A stretch of 64,000 bases of DNA from an uncultured Christensenella sp. (GCA_910584975.1 CAJUEA010000002.1:69153-133152); one strand, 5' to 3'. Shown: positions 43,442-52,679, counted from the stretch's first letter. Made by a program: numbers and translations. The notes: generated by a model not told the origin, from the sequence alone.

Positions 43442-44581
43442 TCACTCTGTGTTATTATTTGAGATAGCTTTTAGTGGCTTAAATTTTGCAAATTTAGTTA
43501 GCCCTAATGAAATGCTAGCAATAAAAACACCAAACATAATTCCCATACAAGTAAAATGCGTTTTCCAATCGACTAACTCGCTGGCAATATATTCATTAGT
43601 TATACGATCATGATAACTGGTTTCTGAAATCACAATTCCTATTGTTAATGTTGCTATGGAAAAAGCTACAATAAACAGCATAAGGAGTTTTAAAATTTCT
43701 ATATAAATTATAGTTGAGCGTTTTCCACCATAAATATACATAACTCCACTGCGTTTTATCAATTTGTCCGCAGCAAAGTAATAATTTGCTGTTACAACCA
43801 CTATAAATAGCACTATTGCGCATATGCACCAATAGAAAAAGAAATCATTTACTTGTGAGGTTTTGCTATCTATATTCATTTGTTTTGCAGTTTTTGCGAA
43901 TGCTCCTAAGCTTTTATAATATTCAGGAGTTTTGTCGCTTATCATTAATCCACTTTCAATTTTAGCAAATGGTGGAATATCGTCATATATTAAAAAATCC
44001 CAATCATAATTTTCAAAAAAAGATTGTGTCATACCAGCAAAGAAATTATAGTATTTTTTTTCTGTATACCCTAAAATTTTTATAGTTTGTTCATATTTAT
44101 AAGTGCCTTCAAAAGTACTTATTTTATAGATTTTATCTTTTTCAAATTTATCTTTTGCTATTGCAGGAGCATAAGCTTCTTTATAGCTAGTCGGTTTTGT
44201 TTTTGAAAAATTGTAGCCGAGAGATGGTAAATCATTAACCATTTTTTCACTAACAAAAGTTAATTTGTAATCTGTTTCAACAAGGCTAGATGGCGTTTGT
44301 AATTCAACATTGCCATATTGTACAGTGCCAGCAAAATTTTCCATGTCAAATGTTTTGCAAAGGTTGTGATATTGGTAATTATCTAGTCCATAAAAATTTA
44401 TTACACAATAGTCAGCGATATCTTTACTATATCCAACAACATCCTCATTTGATATTTTTGCAATTGATGGATAATATGCCAATGGTAATACAACCATTGT
44501 AAATGACATTGCTATCAAAATTACAATAGATAGTAGTGCAGTGGAAAGTATGCTTGTTTTAAGTATTTTAAGATTATTCAT
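43442..44581 (-). CDS. MacB-like ABC permease (second of operon pair)
   Basis: A 379-aa membrane protein with one N-terminal membrane segment (about 12-34), an extracytoplasmic domain of about 230 residues and three C-terminal segments ('CAIVLFIVVVTANYYF', 'LLMLFIVAFSIATLTIGIVI', 'MGIMFGVFIASISLGL'). The ATG at 44581 is supported by a GGTGG-rich site; upstream residues of the longer frame are overlap with the preceding gene. It lies 10 bases after the other permease. The two halves together equal the single about 700-aa membrane protein of lactococcin 972-type loci. Confidence 0.75.
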   Translation of the reverse strand: MNNLKILKTSILSTALLSIVILIAMSFTMVVLPLAYYPSIAKISNEDVVGYSKDIADYCVINFYGLDNYQYHNLCKTFDMENFAGTVQYGNVELQTPSSLVETDYKLTFVSEKMVNDLPSLGYNFSKTKPTSYKEAYAPAIAKDKFEKDKIYKISTFEGTYKYEQTIKILGYTEKKYYNFFAGMTQSFFENYDWDFLIYDDIPPFAKIESGLMISDKTPEYYKSLGAFAKTAKQMNIDSKTSQVNDFFFYWCICAIVLFIVVVTANYYFAADKLIKRSGVMYIYGGKRSTIIYIEILKLLMLFIVAFSIATLTIGIVISETSYHDRITNEYIASELVDWKTHFTCMGIMFGVFIASISLGLTKFAKFKPLKAISNNNTE

Positions 44582-44591
44582 TTTCCACCAC

Positions 44592-45695
44592 CTATACATT
44601 ATATTTTGTGTTTGCAGGCATAGCAATCGCACGCCTAACAACTGCAATAGTTGCCATAATAACTGCACTTGTAAATGTGCCACCAATCAAAAGTAAATAA
44701 TGTAGCCAAGCGAATGACGCAAGTGGCATTTCAAAAATCATATTTATCCCAATAAAATAATCAACAATAACTCCAAGACTAATTGCAAAAATTGCAATCA
44801 GCAAAGTTTCAATAATCATTGCACAGCCAAGTAGTGAAGGCTTACAACCAAGAGTTTTATATGTTGCATATTTTTTGTTGTTGCATTTCAGCCAATACCC
44901 CATTATTGAAAGTGAGGATAATAAGCAAATTAAAAGCATTCCTGCATCAAGAATTGCAGCAACTAAAATTCCTGCGTTAATTGAAGGAGGTACTTTGCAG
45001 TTTATTTTTTTTAGTCCATTTTTTAAATTAGATAATCCACTATGCTTTAAATTTAAAATGTGACCTGTTATTTCTCTTTCTTTTGGATTTTTATTAATTT
45101 CGTCTGGGGGGGGAGTGCAAGAATACCATTCATTAATTTGTAAATTGTAAGGAACAACAAAAGTATTTATACTTTCTGATACAAAATCTTTAACAATCAA
45201 GTTGTTTCCATAAAAATTAATAGTGTTATTAATTTCAATTCCGTGTTCCATTGCAATTTTTTCGTTTATGCAAACTATGTTTTGGTTTGTTGAAATATCT
45301 TCATCAGTTATTCCAAAGCTTTGTTTAACAACAAAACGGACTCGCATTTCTTTAAATTTAATAGCTTTGTCATTAAAAATAATTGAAGATTCATAATGTC
45401 GCACAAAAAAATCAGATTCAATGTTTTTATCCTCAAAAGCAAGGTTGTTGCAATTGTTCCTAATATAGTCCCCAATTTTAACATTGTTTTGTTTGAAATA
45501 ATCCGGTGAAACCTCAAAAAACATTGAGTTTGGTTCTGAGCGTACAAAATTTAAACATGCGACTAAATAGCGTGAAGGAAGGCTACAACAAATGGTTGTG
45601 GCAAAAAATATGAGAATAAGCAACACAAAAGCAAACGGCTTGTTTATAACCGATTGTTTTATGCTGCTAAGAATAAAAAGCATTTTGTTTTTCAT
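44592..45695 (-). CDS. MacB-like ABC permease (first of operon pair)
   Basis: A 367-aa membrane protein with 1+3 membrane segments (about 17-40, then near 245-265, 285-310 and 330-355) and a 200-residue outer domain. The start is the second of two close ATG codons, because AGG lies 7 bases before it and too close to the first. Its outer domain carries a run of eight G on the plus strand (45106-45113; Pro-Pro-Pro codons), an unusual homopolymer here that could slip and switch the gene off. No known substrate. Confidence 0.75.
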   Translation of the reverse strand: MKNKMLFILSSIKQSVINKPFAFVLLILIFFATTICCSLPSRYLVACLNFVRSEPNSMFFEVSPDYFKQNNVKIGDYIRNNCNNLAFEDKNIESDFFVRHYESSIIFNDKAIKFKEMRVRFVVKQSFGITDEDISTNQNIVCINEKIAMEHGIEINNTINFYGNNLIVKDFVSESINTFVVPYNLQINEWYSCTPPPDEINKNPKEREITGHILNLKHSGLSNLKNGLKKINCKVPPSINAGILVAAILDAGMLLICLLSSLSIMGYWLKCNNKKYATYKTLGCKPSLLGCAMIIETLLIAIFAISLGVIVDYFIGINMIFEMPLASFAWLHYLLLIGGTFTSAVIMATIAVVRRAIAMPANTKYNV

Positions 45696-45741
45696 AATCA
45701 TACCTAAATAAAAAATAAAGAAAGCATATTTAAATTTTTAT

Positions 45742-46362
45742 TTATCCAAATTTATAATAATAACTATAATTAATACCTTCTAATTCAAAACGCACTCTAA
45801 CTTCAACTTTATACAAATCGGAAGCACCGCTAATAATCGTTTGACCATATGATGATCTGTCTTGACAAGAAGGCATGTATTTTTCTATTACACCTTTTTT
45901 GCTTGAATAAAATTTTATGTCTGCACCAAAATAATCAAGGTTTAAAGCTTTTTTAGTGCCTAATGGTGGACCTTGCTCATAAGATTTGTATTCAATTATG
46001 ATATCTTGAATTAAACCAATATTTCTTGGGTCAACATTAATTACAATGTAGGCAGAACGGGCAGCACTTAATGACGCGAAATAATTTCCACTTTTAACTC
46101 TACCATACCAATCTACATCATAATATGGATCAGATTCTGTTCCTGAGCCACCATTTCCTATACCATCTATTATACCATAAGTTTCTGTTAAAGACAAGGG
46201 GGTAATGGATGAGTCTGAGATGTCACTGACAGCTGACAATGACAAATTTGTGTCTTTGCTTGTTTTGCTGACTTGATTTGCAACAAAAACAATGCTAAAG
46301 CATGTTGCTAGTATCAAAAAAATTGACACTAAAGTTTTACTTAATTTTTTTTCTTTAATCAT
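45742..46362 (-). CDS. Secreted protein of ABC operon, possible lactococcin-972-like precursor
   Basis: A 206-aa protein with a clear signal peptide (residues about 1-30, KTLVSIFLILATCFSIVFVA) and no membrane anchor. The middle has WYGRVKSGNYF...SAYIVIN and the C-terminus ends NYSYYYKFG. Lactococcin 972 has a comparable W..G...SxY...HSATVVN segment and a YYNFW end, and its gene also precedes a MacB-like membrane protein and ATPase. The similarity is weak and the protein is about twice as long, so function is uncertain. CGGAGG precedes the ATG. Confidence 0.5.
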   Translation of the reverse strand: MIKEKKLSKTLVSIFLILATCFSIVFVANQVSKTSKDTNLSLSAVSDISDSSITPLSLTETYGIIDGIGNGGSGTESDPYYDVDWYGRVKSGNYFASLSAARSAYIVINVDPRNIGLIQDIIIEYKSYEQGPPLGTKKALNLDYFGADIKFYSSKKGVIEKYMPSCQDRSSYGQTIISGASDLYKVEVRVRFELEGINYSYYYKFG

Positions 46363-46423
46363 GAAACAATTTCCTCCGTTGTTTATTTTTTAAATATGCT
46401 TTCTTGTTAACGATATTCATTTT

Positions 46424-46453
46424 GCAAAATAAAAATTTAAATTTTTATTTTGC
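46424..46453. promoter_or_regulatory. Perfect 30-bp palindrome upstream of secreted-protein operon
   Basis: GCAAAATAAAAATTT is immediately followed by its exact reverse complement, with no loop. It lies 62 bases before the start of the secreted protein gene. Absence of GC pairs and loop argues against a terminator; a dimeric regulator site is more likely. Confidence 0.5.
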
Positions 46454-46495
46454 CCTTCACTTTATATACGAATGAAATGGCAATTTTTATTCAAA

Positions 46496-46537
46496 AAAAA
46501 CAAGAATTTTTGAAAATTCTCAAAAATTCTTGTTTTT
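46496..46537. terminator. Strong bidirectional terminator with 18-bp perfect stem
   Basis: AAAAACAAGAATTTTTGA pairs perfectly with TCAAAAATTCTTGTTTTT around a 6-base loop. On the minus strand it is followed by eight T. It backs up the rpsI terminator and insulates the secreted-protein operon from the ribosomal operon. Confidence 0.85.
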
Positions 46538-46685
46538 CGATATGTTTTAGCCCGCTTTGGGCTGACAAATTATTGATGTTGTCTTTCTGCTATCAAAGAT
46601 ATATTAAAATTTTTTTCTTTATGACATTGACAATAATTTTGCCTAAACGGAAATATATAAGCTTATGCAAGATTATTTTGTAACC

Positions 46686-46719
46686 ATAAAAAAAGTATCC
46701 ACCGATTGCTCGGTGGATA
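46686..46719 (-). terminator. Rho-independent terminator of rplM-rpsI
   Basis: Perfect 10-bp stem TATCCACCGA/TCGGTGGATA with a TTGC loop; on the minus strand it runs into CTTTTTTT. Confidence 0.9.
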
Positions 46720-46794
46720 TTGAAGTTTAGTTTTGTTTTGCAATTGAACCTTTTCGCCAAAGTAGGGCAATGGTAACAATTTGCAATGCACCAA

Positions 46795-47205
46795 TTATCT
46801 CTTGCTGAATTGAGGTGCTTTTCTTGCTTTCTTAAGACCGTATTTCTTACGCTCTTTAGCTCTTGGATCTCTTGTTAAGAAACCAGCTGCTTTAAGTGCT
46901 GATTTGTATTCCTCAGCGTTTGCAACAACCATAGCTCTTGCGATACCATGACGGATAGCACCTGCTTGACCAGTAAAGCCACCACCTTTAACATTTACGA
47001 TAATGTCAAAAAGCTCTTTTGCACCAGTAAGCTCAAGTGGTTGACGAACGATAAGTTTCAAAGTTTCTAAGTCGAAATACTCATCAATAGAACGCTTGTT
47101 GATAGTGATGCTGCCATTGCCACCAGGGATAAGACGAACTCTTGCGATTGCTTTCTTTCTTCTGCCAGTGCCCCAATATTGCACTTTCTTTTTAGCCTTT
47201 GCCAT
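46795..47205 (-). CDS. rpsI: 30S ribosomal protein S9
   Basis: A 136-aa small-subunit protein whose C-terminal tail contacts P-site tRNA. It shows [14 protein letters not shown] near the start, '[21 protein letters not shown]' in the middle and the hallmark C-terminus [23 protein letters not shown] lies before the ATG. It follows rplM by 18 bases. Confidence 0.98.
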   Translation of the reverse strand: MAKAKKKVQYWGTGRRKKAIARVRLIPGGNGSITINKRSIDEYFDLETLKLIVRQPLELTGAKELFDIIVNVKGGGFTGQAGAIRHGIARAMVVANAEEYKSALKAAGFLTRDPRAKERKKYGLKKARKAPQFSKR

Positions 47206-47223
47206 AATTTGTATTCCTCCTTA

Positions 47224-47652
47224 TTAGAATTTTAATTCAACTGGCATTTGAGCTTGATGATTGTGCTCTGCGCCTTTGAATACTTTAAGTTTTTTAATCA
47301 TATCGCGACCCAAAGAATTTTTTGGAAGCATGCCCTTAACAGCAGTTGTCAAGGCTTTGTCTGAATCTTCAGACATACGCTTTTTGAATTGAATTTCTTT
47401 AAGACCACCGATATAACCAGTGTGATAACGATAATATTTTTGCTCTAATTTTTTGCCTGTAAGAACGATTTTGTCAGTGTTGATAGCAATAACATAGTCG
47501 CCACAATCAACATTTGGAGTGTAGCAAGGCTTGTTTTTGCCTCTAAGTACACTTGCAATTTGGCTTGCCACTCTACCAAGTACAAGACCATCGCAGTCAA
47601 CAACATACCATTTTCTTTCGATTTCTTCAGGCTTTGCCATATATGTTTTCAT
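47224..47652 (-). CDS. rplM: 50S ribosomal protein L13
   Basis: A 142-aa early-assembly large-subunit protein. It begins [20 protein letters not shown], the normal N-terminus, and contains [21 protein letters not shown] and '[12 protein letters not shown]'. GGAGG precedes the ATG. It heads the rplM-rpsI unit with its own promoter and leader after truA. Confidence 0.98.
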   Translation of the reverse strand: MKTYMAKPEEIERKWYVVDCDGLVLGRVASQIASVLRGKNKPCYTPNVDCGDYVIAINTDKIVLTGKKLEQKYYRYHTGYIGGLKEIQFKKRMSEDSDKALTTAVKGMLPKNSLGRDMIKKLKVFKGAEHNHQAQMPVELKF

Positions 47653-47735
47653 GGTAAAAAACCTCCGATAAATTTTTAAATTGTGAAATGTTAATTCTCG
47701 GGGGGCTAATCCGTAAACTATACAATTTCATACGC
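47653..47735 (-). ncRNA. Putative L13 leader
   Basis: The rplM leader has possible closing arms AAATTGT/ACAATTT and a conserved-looking GGATTAGCCCCCCGAG core, the only GC-rich segment in this gap. Firmicutes rplM genes often carry an L13 autoregulatory leader here. No alignment was possible. Confidence 0.45.
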
Positions 47736-47741
47736 TTTATT

Positions 47742-47770
47742 ATTTTATATTATAAACAATATTATGTCAA
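47742..47770 (-). promoter_or_regulatory. rplM promoter
   Basis: On the minus strand TTGACA (47770-47765), 17-base spacer, TAAAAT (47747-47742). Near-consensus. Confidence 0.75.
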
Positions 47771-47903
47771 GTAAAAAAGTGGTAATTTTTCATTTTTTGC
47801 AAATTTTTTGACTTTTTTAATAATTTGCTATTTTTAAGAAGTAAATTTTCTATAATATTTGCAAAATGGCATTTTTTACTCAAAATCAATCGTTTAAATT
47901 GCA

Positions 47904-48638
47904 TTAATAAAACACTTCTTCCAAAACAAGTGGTTCGGGTGGAGCAGTGTGTCCACCGTAACTTCTATCGCCTGTCTCAAACATTTTGTCTATGTTTTCA
48001 ATTGGAAGTTTGCCTCTTGCAATATCAAGCACCAACCCAACAATAATTCTTACCATATTGTACAAAAAGCCGTTTGCAGTAATTTTGATTTCGTAGCAGT
48101 TTGCCTCAAGTTCGGTTAGAGTGATATTGTAAATTTCTCGCTCACAATTTGTGATTGCAGAGCCACTTGCCATAAAAGCCTTAAAGTTGTGCACGCCACA
48201 AAGCTTGTCAAGTGCTTTTTTCAAAAGATTGATATCTATTTTAAAAGGGTAGTGATAGTATTTTTTGTAAAGTGGTAAGTTGACTTGTGTCAAGCAAATT
48301 TTATAACTATATGTTTTTGACTTCGCGCTGTATCTTGCGTGAAAGTCATCCTCTGCGATTTCACAATCTAAAACGGAAATATCACAAGGCAACAATGTTT
48401 GCAGTGCAAAAGGAATTTTGTTGGCAGGGATATCTGTGTCACTTTCGAAATGAAAAATCTGACCTTTTGCAGAAACACCTGTATCTGTTCTGCCACTTGC
48501 AACAATTTTTGTTTGTTCGCCAAAAAGTGTTGAAAGTGCTTTTTCCACCTCAGCTTGCACAGTGTTTGCGTTTGCTTGAATTTGAAAACCTGCATAATTT
48601 TCGCCGTCATATTGCAGTTTGCATTTATATTTTTTCAT
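47904..48638 (-). CDS. truA: tRNA pseudouridine synthase A
   Basis: Makes pseudouridine at positions 38-40 of the tRNA anticodon arm. The 244-aa protein has the catalytic Asp in SGRTDTGVSA (near residue 52) and the start 'YKCKLQYDGENYAGFQIQ'. The start ATG at 48638 shares its A with the ecfT stop (TGATG), giving tight coupling; four upstream residues of the longer frame are rejected. Standard place between ecfT and rplM. Confidence 0.96.
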   Translation of the reverse strand: MKKYKCKLQYDGENYAGFQIQANANTVQAEVEKALSTLFGEQTKIVASGRTDTGVSAKGQIFHFESDTDIPANKIPFALQTLLPCDISVLDCEIAEDDFHARYSAKSKTYSYKICLTQVNLPLYKKYYHYPFKIDINLLKKALDKLCGVHNFKAFMASGSAITNCEREIYNITLTELEANCYEIKITANGFLYNMVRIIVGLVLDIARGKLPIENIDKMFETGDRSYGGHTAPPEPLVLEEVFY

Positions 48639-49510
48639 CAGCCTATCCAACTTTTTAAAAGATTAACAATATAATAATCTGTACCAAAAAATATGCTTTC
48701 AGCAGGGGATTTTGTAAGATAGCAGTCAAGCATAATCAAAACGATAAGCACGCTTATCACAAAAAACGCAACCAAGTCTCTGTATGTGAAAGTCAATTTT
48801 TTCATTTTTGTTCTGTTTTTAGTGGCATTGTAACACCTTGCATCCAGTGCGTCAGCAAGCTCGTCTGCACGCCTAAAACTGCTTACAAACAACGGGATTA
48901 AAATTGGTATCATTGATTTTACTCGCTCATGCACCTTGCCTGTGTCAAAGGCTGCGCCTCTTGCTTTTTGAGCAGCAATGATTTTGTCAGTTTCTTCCAT
49001 TAGGGTAGGGATAAATCTTAGTGCAATGCTCATTGTGATTGCAATGTCGTGCACAGGCACCTTAATGTATTTTAAAGGCTTAAGCAAACTTTCAATCGCA
49101 TCAGTAAGTTCCATTGGTGTGGTGGTAAGAGCAAGCATACTTGTGCCTATGATAAGCAAGGATAAACGCAGTGCCAATTTGATTGTAAAATCAATCCCCC
49201 TATCAGTTATTGTGAACACCCACCAATGTGCAAGCACGCGTCCTTCATTATACAAAAACAAGTTGATAAGTCCTGTGAAAATCAAAAGGAAAAGCACAAG
49301 TTTTAGGCTTTTAAGTACGATTTTCAAAGGGATTTTTGCAATAATTGTGACAGCTGACAAAAATATGATAACATAAAAAAATGCTGTATATGACTTTGCA
49401 AAAAATATGAAAATCATAAATAATAAGCTGAAAATCAACTTTGCTCTTGGGTCAAGTTTGTGTATTGGGGAGTTTGTTGGGTAGTATTGTCCAAATGCCA
49501 TATCTCTCAT
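48638..49510 (-). CDS. ecfT: ECF transporter transmembrane subunit EcfT
   Basis: The shared membrane scaffold of group II energy-coupling factor vitamin transporters. The 290-aa protein has about five membrane segments and the two Ala-Arg-Gly-type coupling motifs QKARGAA and DARCYN (the second degenerate) that contact the ATPases. It overlaps ecfA2 by 4 bases and truA by 1. Substrate-binding S components are encoded elsewhere. Confidence 0.95.
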   Translation of the reverse strand: MRDMAFGQYYPTNSPIHKLDPRAKLIFSLLFMIFIFFAKSYTAFFYVIIFLSAVTIIAKIPLKIVLKSLKLVLFLLIFTGLINLFLYNEGRVLAHWWVFTITDRGIDFTIKLALRLSLLIIGTSMLALTTTPMELTDAIESLLKPLKYIKVPVHDIAITMSIALRFIPTLMEETDKIIAAQKARGAAFDTGKVHERVKSMIPILIPLFVSSFRRADELADALDARCYNATKNRTKMKKLTFTYRDLVAFFVISVLIVLIMLDCYLTKSPAESIFFGTDYYIVNLLKSWIG

Positions 49511-50379
49511 AATGCACCCCCAATATTTTTGTATTTTGCTATTGCTAAAACCAAGTCTTTTGGTGTGATAATATCTCCCTCAAGTTGTATTCCGTTGCTT
49601 TTTAAGCAGTTGTTGAGTTTGACGCTCAAAGGTATGTCAAGTCCCATTTGCAAAAGTTCCTCTGAGTGGGTAAAAAGCTCATTGATTGGCAAATCAAACG
49701 CAATTTTGCTTTTATTGAAAACAATCAATCTTGTGCAATATTGAGTAATCTCGTTAATATCGTGAGAGATTACAATTATTGTTGGAGTAACTTGTTCTTT
49801 CAAATTTTTGATTAGTGTCAAAATTTGTCTTTTGCCTATTGGGTCAAGTCCTGCTGTTGGCTCGTCCAAAATCAAAACCTTTGGTGACATTGCAAGCACG
49901 CCTGCAATTGCCACTCTGCGTTTTTGTCCACCAGATAAGTCAAATGGGGAGCGATCTTTATATTTGTCGTAATCCAATCCCACAGCTTGCATTGCCATGC
50001 GAACTCTGTTTTTGATTTCTTCAGCAGAAAGTTTTAAGTTTTTTGGGCCAAAGGCAATGTCCTTTTCCACAGTATCTGCAAAAAGTTGGTATTCAGGGTA
50101 TTGAAAAACCATTCCAACTTCTTGTCTTAATCTGCGAAGGTCAGGCTTAGGCTTTTTTTTGGTAAGGTCGATATCAAAAACTTTAACTTCGCCTTCTTGT
50201 GGCTTAATAAGCCCATTTAAATGTTGAATAAATGTGCTTTTGCCACTGCCTGTGTGACCAATTATTCCCAAAAAATCACCTTCATTTATTGTAACGCTGA
50301 CATCGCTTAAGGCAACTTTTTCATAAGGAGTTTTTTTGCTGTAAGTGTGAGTAAGATTTTTTACTTCAATGTTTTGCAT
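49507..50379 (-). CDS. ecfA2: ECF transporter ATPase EcfA2
   Basis: One of two nucleotide-binding subunits of the ECF module. Walker A GHTGSGKST, 'VGMVFQYPEYQLFADTVEKDIAFGP' Q-loop region, signature LSGGQKRR and Walker B VLILDEPTAGLD are intact in 290 aa. It overlaps ecfA1 by 19 bases and ecfT by 4. The C-terminal extension mediates dimer contact. Confidence 0.96.
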   Translation of the reverse strand: MQNIEVKNLTHTYSKKTPYEKVALSDVSVTINEGDFLGIIGHTGSGKSTFIQHLNGLIKPQEGEVKVFDIDLTKKKPKPDLRRLRQEVGMVFQYPEYQLFADTVEKDIAFGPKNLKLSAEEIKNRVRMAMQAVGLDYDKYKDRSPFDLSGGQKRRVAIAGVLAMSPKVLILDEPTAGLDPIGKRQILTLIKNLKEQVTPTIIVISHDINEITQYCTRLIVFNKSKIAFDLPINELFTHSEELLQMGLDIPLSVKLNNCLKSNGIQLEGDIITPKDLVLAIAKYKNIGGAL

Positions 50380-51200
50380 AACTCCTCCTCAAGTGCTTTT
50401 TCTGTCAAAATATCGCCTTCCAAAGGCAAGCCAATTTCTCTAAGACTGTTTGCAATTGCAAGTGGCAAAGGTAAGTCAAGCCCTGCACTTTCAATAAGGT
50501 CAGTGCGTCGGAAAATGTTTTGTGGGGTGTCGATGGCAACAATTCTTGCATCATTCATAATGGCAACTCTGTCCGCATCAACAGCCTCGTCCATATAGTG
50601 TGTAATCCAAATTATAGTGATATTTTCCTCTTTATTCAGCTGTTTTGCCACCTCAAGAACTTCTTTTCTGCCTTGAGGGTCAAGCATTGCTGTGCTTTCG
50701 TCAAACACAATAATGCGTGGCTTGATTGCAAGAATACCTGCAATGGCAATCCTTTGTTTTTGTCCACCAGACATTTTGAAAGGAGTTGCTTTTTTGTGTT
50801 CACTCATGCCAACTTTTTCAAGTGCCCAGTCCACGCGTTTGATGATTTCTTCGCGTGGTATGCCCAAATTTTCGGGTCCAAAAGCAATGTCGTCCTCAAC
50901 AATGCTTGCAATCATTTGATTGTCAGGATTTTGAAAAACCATGCCGATATTGCTGCGTATTTCAAAGATTTTTGAGCTGTCTTTTGTGTTTACTCCAAAA
51001 ATTTCAACATCGCCCAGTCTTGGTATTAACAAGCCGTTTAGTATTTTTGCAAGGGTAGATTTGCCACTGCCGTTGTGTCCCAGCAAGGCAATAAATTCGC
51101 CATCTTCCACATCAAGGCTGACATTGTTTAGTGCACGGACTATTCCACCTGTTTGTGTTTTATATTCCAAAGTTGCGCCATTGATATGAATAGCTTTCAT
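50361..51200 (-). CDS. ecfA1: ECF transporter ATPase EcfA1
   Basis: The partner ATPase, 279 aa, with Walker A GHNGSGKST, signature MSGGQKQR and Walker B IIVFDESTAML. The Q-loop region 'IGMVFQNPDNQMIASIVEDDIAFGP' is typical for EcfA1. First gene of the five-gene ecfA1-ecfA2-ecfT-truA run. AGGAGG lies before the ATG. Confidence 0.96.
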   Translation of the reverse strand: MKAIHINGATLEYKTQTGGIVRALNNVSLDVEDGEFIALLGHNGSGKSTLAKILNGLLIPRLGDVEIFGVNTKDSSKIFEIRSNIGMVFQNPDNQMIASIVEDDIAFGPENLGIPREEIIKRVDWALEKVGMSEHKKATPFKMSGGQKQRIAIAGILAIKPRIIVFDESTAMLDPQGRKEVLEVAKQLNKEENITIIWITHYMDEAVDADRVAIMNDARIVAIDTPQNIFRRTDLIESAGLDLPLPLAIANSLREIGLPLEGDILTEKALEEELCKTLK

Positions 51201-51269
51201 TTTTGCCTCCTTGCGTTTTATTTAAATCAATATAACATATATTTTAATAAAAGTAAAGTTATTTGTGTG

Positions 51270-51321
51270 TTTGTGTGCACAAATAATCGTTATTGACATA
51301 AAAGTGCAAGTATGATAAAAT
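51270..51321 (+). promoter_or_regulatory. Promoter and possible operator of first fucosidase gene
   Basis: TTGACA (51293-51298), 17-base spacer, TAAAAT (51316-51321) with extended TGA. A symmetrical TTTGTG-TG-CACAAA (51270-51283) lies just upstream of the -35 and could bind a regulator. Confidence 0.7.
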
Positions 51322-51356
51322 ATATACAATAATTATTGGAATTTTCGGAGGAAAAT

Positions 51357-52679
51357 ATGAGTTTGAAACTTGATGAACAATTGATTAAGCCTGTGCCTAA
51401 TGAAAGACAACTGGCTATTTTGAATATGGGGTATTACAATTTTATCCACTTTGGTATAAACACTTTTACCCACAAGGAATGGGGTAGTGGGCACGAGCCT
51501 TTGTCAAATTTTAAACTAAAAAGTTTGGATACGGATAAATGGGTGCAAGATTTGATTGCAACAGGCAGTAAAGGTGTAATTTTGACTGCAAAACATCACG
51601 ATGGTTTTTGCTTGTTTCCAAGTAAATATACAGAGTATTGCATTAAAAACACTCCTTTTATGGACGGCAAGGGGGATGTTGTCGGAAGTCTTGCTGCATC
51701 TTGCAAAAAATACAATTTTAAGTTTGGTTTTTATTTGTCACCATGGGATAGGCACGAGGAGACTTATGGCACAGAGGCATATAACGATTATTTTTGCAAT
51801 CAACTTGAGGAGTTGTGCACAAATTATGGCGAAATCTTTTGCGTTTGGTTTGACGGAGCTTGTGGCGAAGGGGCAAACGGCAAAAAGCAAAGGTATGATT
51901 GGGGTAGATATTACGATGTGATACACAAATATCAACCAAATTGCATAATTTCAAATTGTGCTTATGATGTAAGGTGGATTGGCAACGAGCACGGCAAATG
52001 TCGTGAGGCAGAGTGGTCTGTTGTGCCAAAAAGATTGCAATGTTTTGACGAAGTTATGCGTACCTCTCAACAAACAGAAGGTATGTTTGCAATGGCAAAA
52101 ATTGATAACACGGACGATAATCTTGGCGAAAGAAATACAATCATTGAAGGGGAAGAAATGGTTTATTGGCCATCCGAAATGGATATTTCTGCAACAAGAT
52201 GGGGTTGGTTCAATTCAATTGCAATGAGATTATTCCACACAAGAAAAGTGAATGATTTTGTTGGTTGCTATTTGCGTTCTGTTGGCAACAATGCAACATT
52301 GCTTGTGAATGTTGGACCAAATACAAAGGGAGAATTGCCACAAAAATATATCAAAAGAATGATTGCTGCTAAAGAGAAATTGCAACAAATGTTTAAGGAT
52401 AAAATTGAGGCAAAAATTGAAAAAATCAGTGACTTTGAGTATCAAGTGACATTTCCAAAAACAACAATTTCAAAGGCAATTTTAAGTGAAGATTTGTCAC
52501 ATAGTCAAAGGGTTGAAAGCTTTTTGCTTGAGGCGAACGGCAAAGAAATTTATAAATCAAGAACAATAGGTTTTAAAAAGATTTGCATTTTTGATGAGGT
52601 TGAAACAGATAAAATTACTTTGAAAATTACTGACAGCAGATGTGAGCCTTACATAAAAAGTTGCAAGGTGTTTAAATAA
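51357..52679 (+). CDS. GH29 alpha-L-fucosidase (subfamily B-like)
   Basis: Removes L-fucose from oligosaccharides. The 440-aa protein has no signal peptide and so acts on imported sugars. Hallmarks: FIHFGINTFTHKEWG, GVILTAKHHDGFCLFPSKYT and CVWFDGACGEG, whose Asp is the likely nucleophile. The ending of the catalytic domain is 'LLVNVGPNTKGELP', followed by a small beta domain. The pattern is nearer to the alpha-1,3/1,4-specific subfamily. The ATG at 51357 follows GGAGG at 51347-51351. It begins the glycan locus, divergent from the ecf operon. Confidence 0.88.
   Translation: MSLKLDEQLIKPVPNERQLAILNMGYYNFIHFGINTFTHKEWGSGHEPLSNFKLKSLDTDKWVQDLIATGSKGVILTAKHHDGFCLFPSKYTEYCIKNTPFMDGKGDVVGSLAASCKKYNFKFGFYLSPWDRHEETYGTEAYNDYFCNQLEELCTNYGEIFCVWFDGACGEGANGKKQRYDWGRYYDVIHKYQPNCIISNCAYDVRWIGNEHGKCREAEWSVVPKRLQCFDEVMRTSQQTEGMFAMAKIDNTDDNLGERNTIIEGEEMVYWPSEMDISATRWGWFNSIAMRLFHTRKVNDFVGCYLRSVGNNATLLVNVGPNTKGELPQKYIKRMIAAKEKLQQMFKDKIEAKIEKISDFEYQVTFPKTTISKAILSEDLSHSQRVESFLLEANGKEIYKSRTIGFKKICIFDEVETDKITLKITDSRCEPYIKSCKVFK

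Noticed and set aside
46496..46537. The 18-bp perfect inverted repeat as a miniature transposable element
   Set aside because: It has a short loop, a T tract and sits after rpsI; a terminator explains it and no target duplication is seen.
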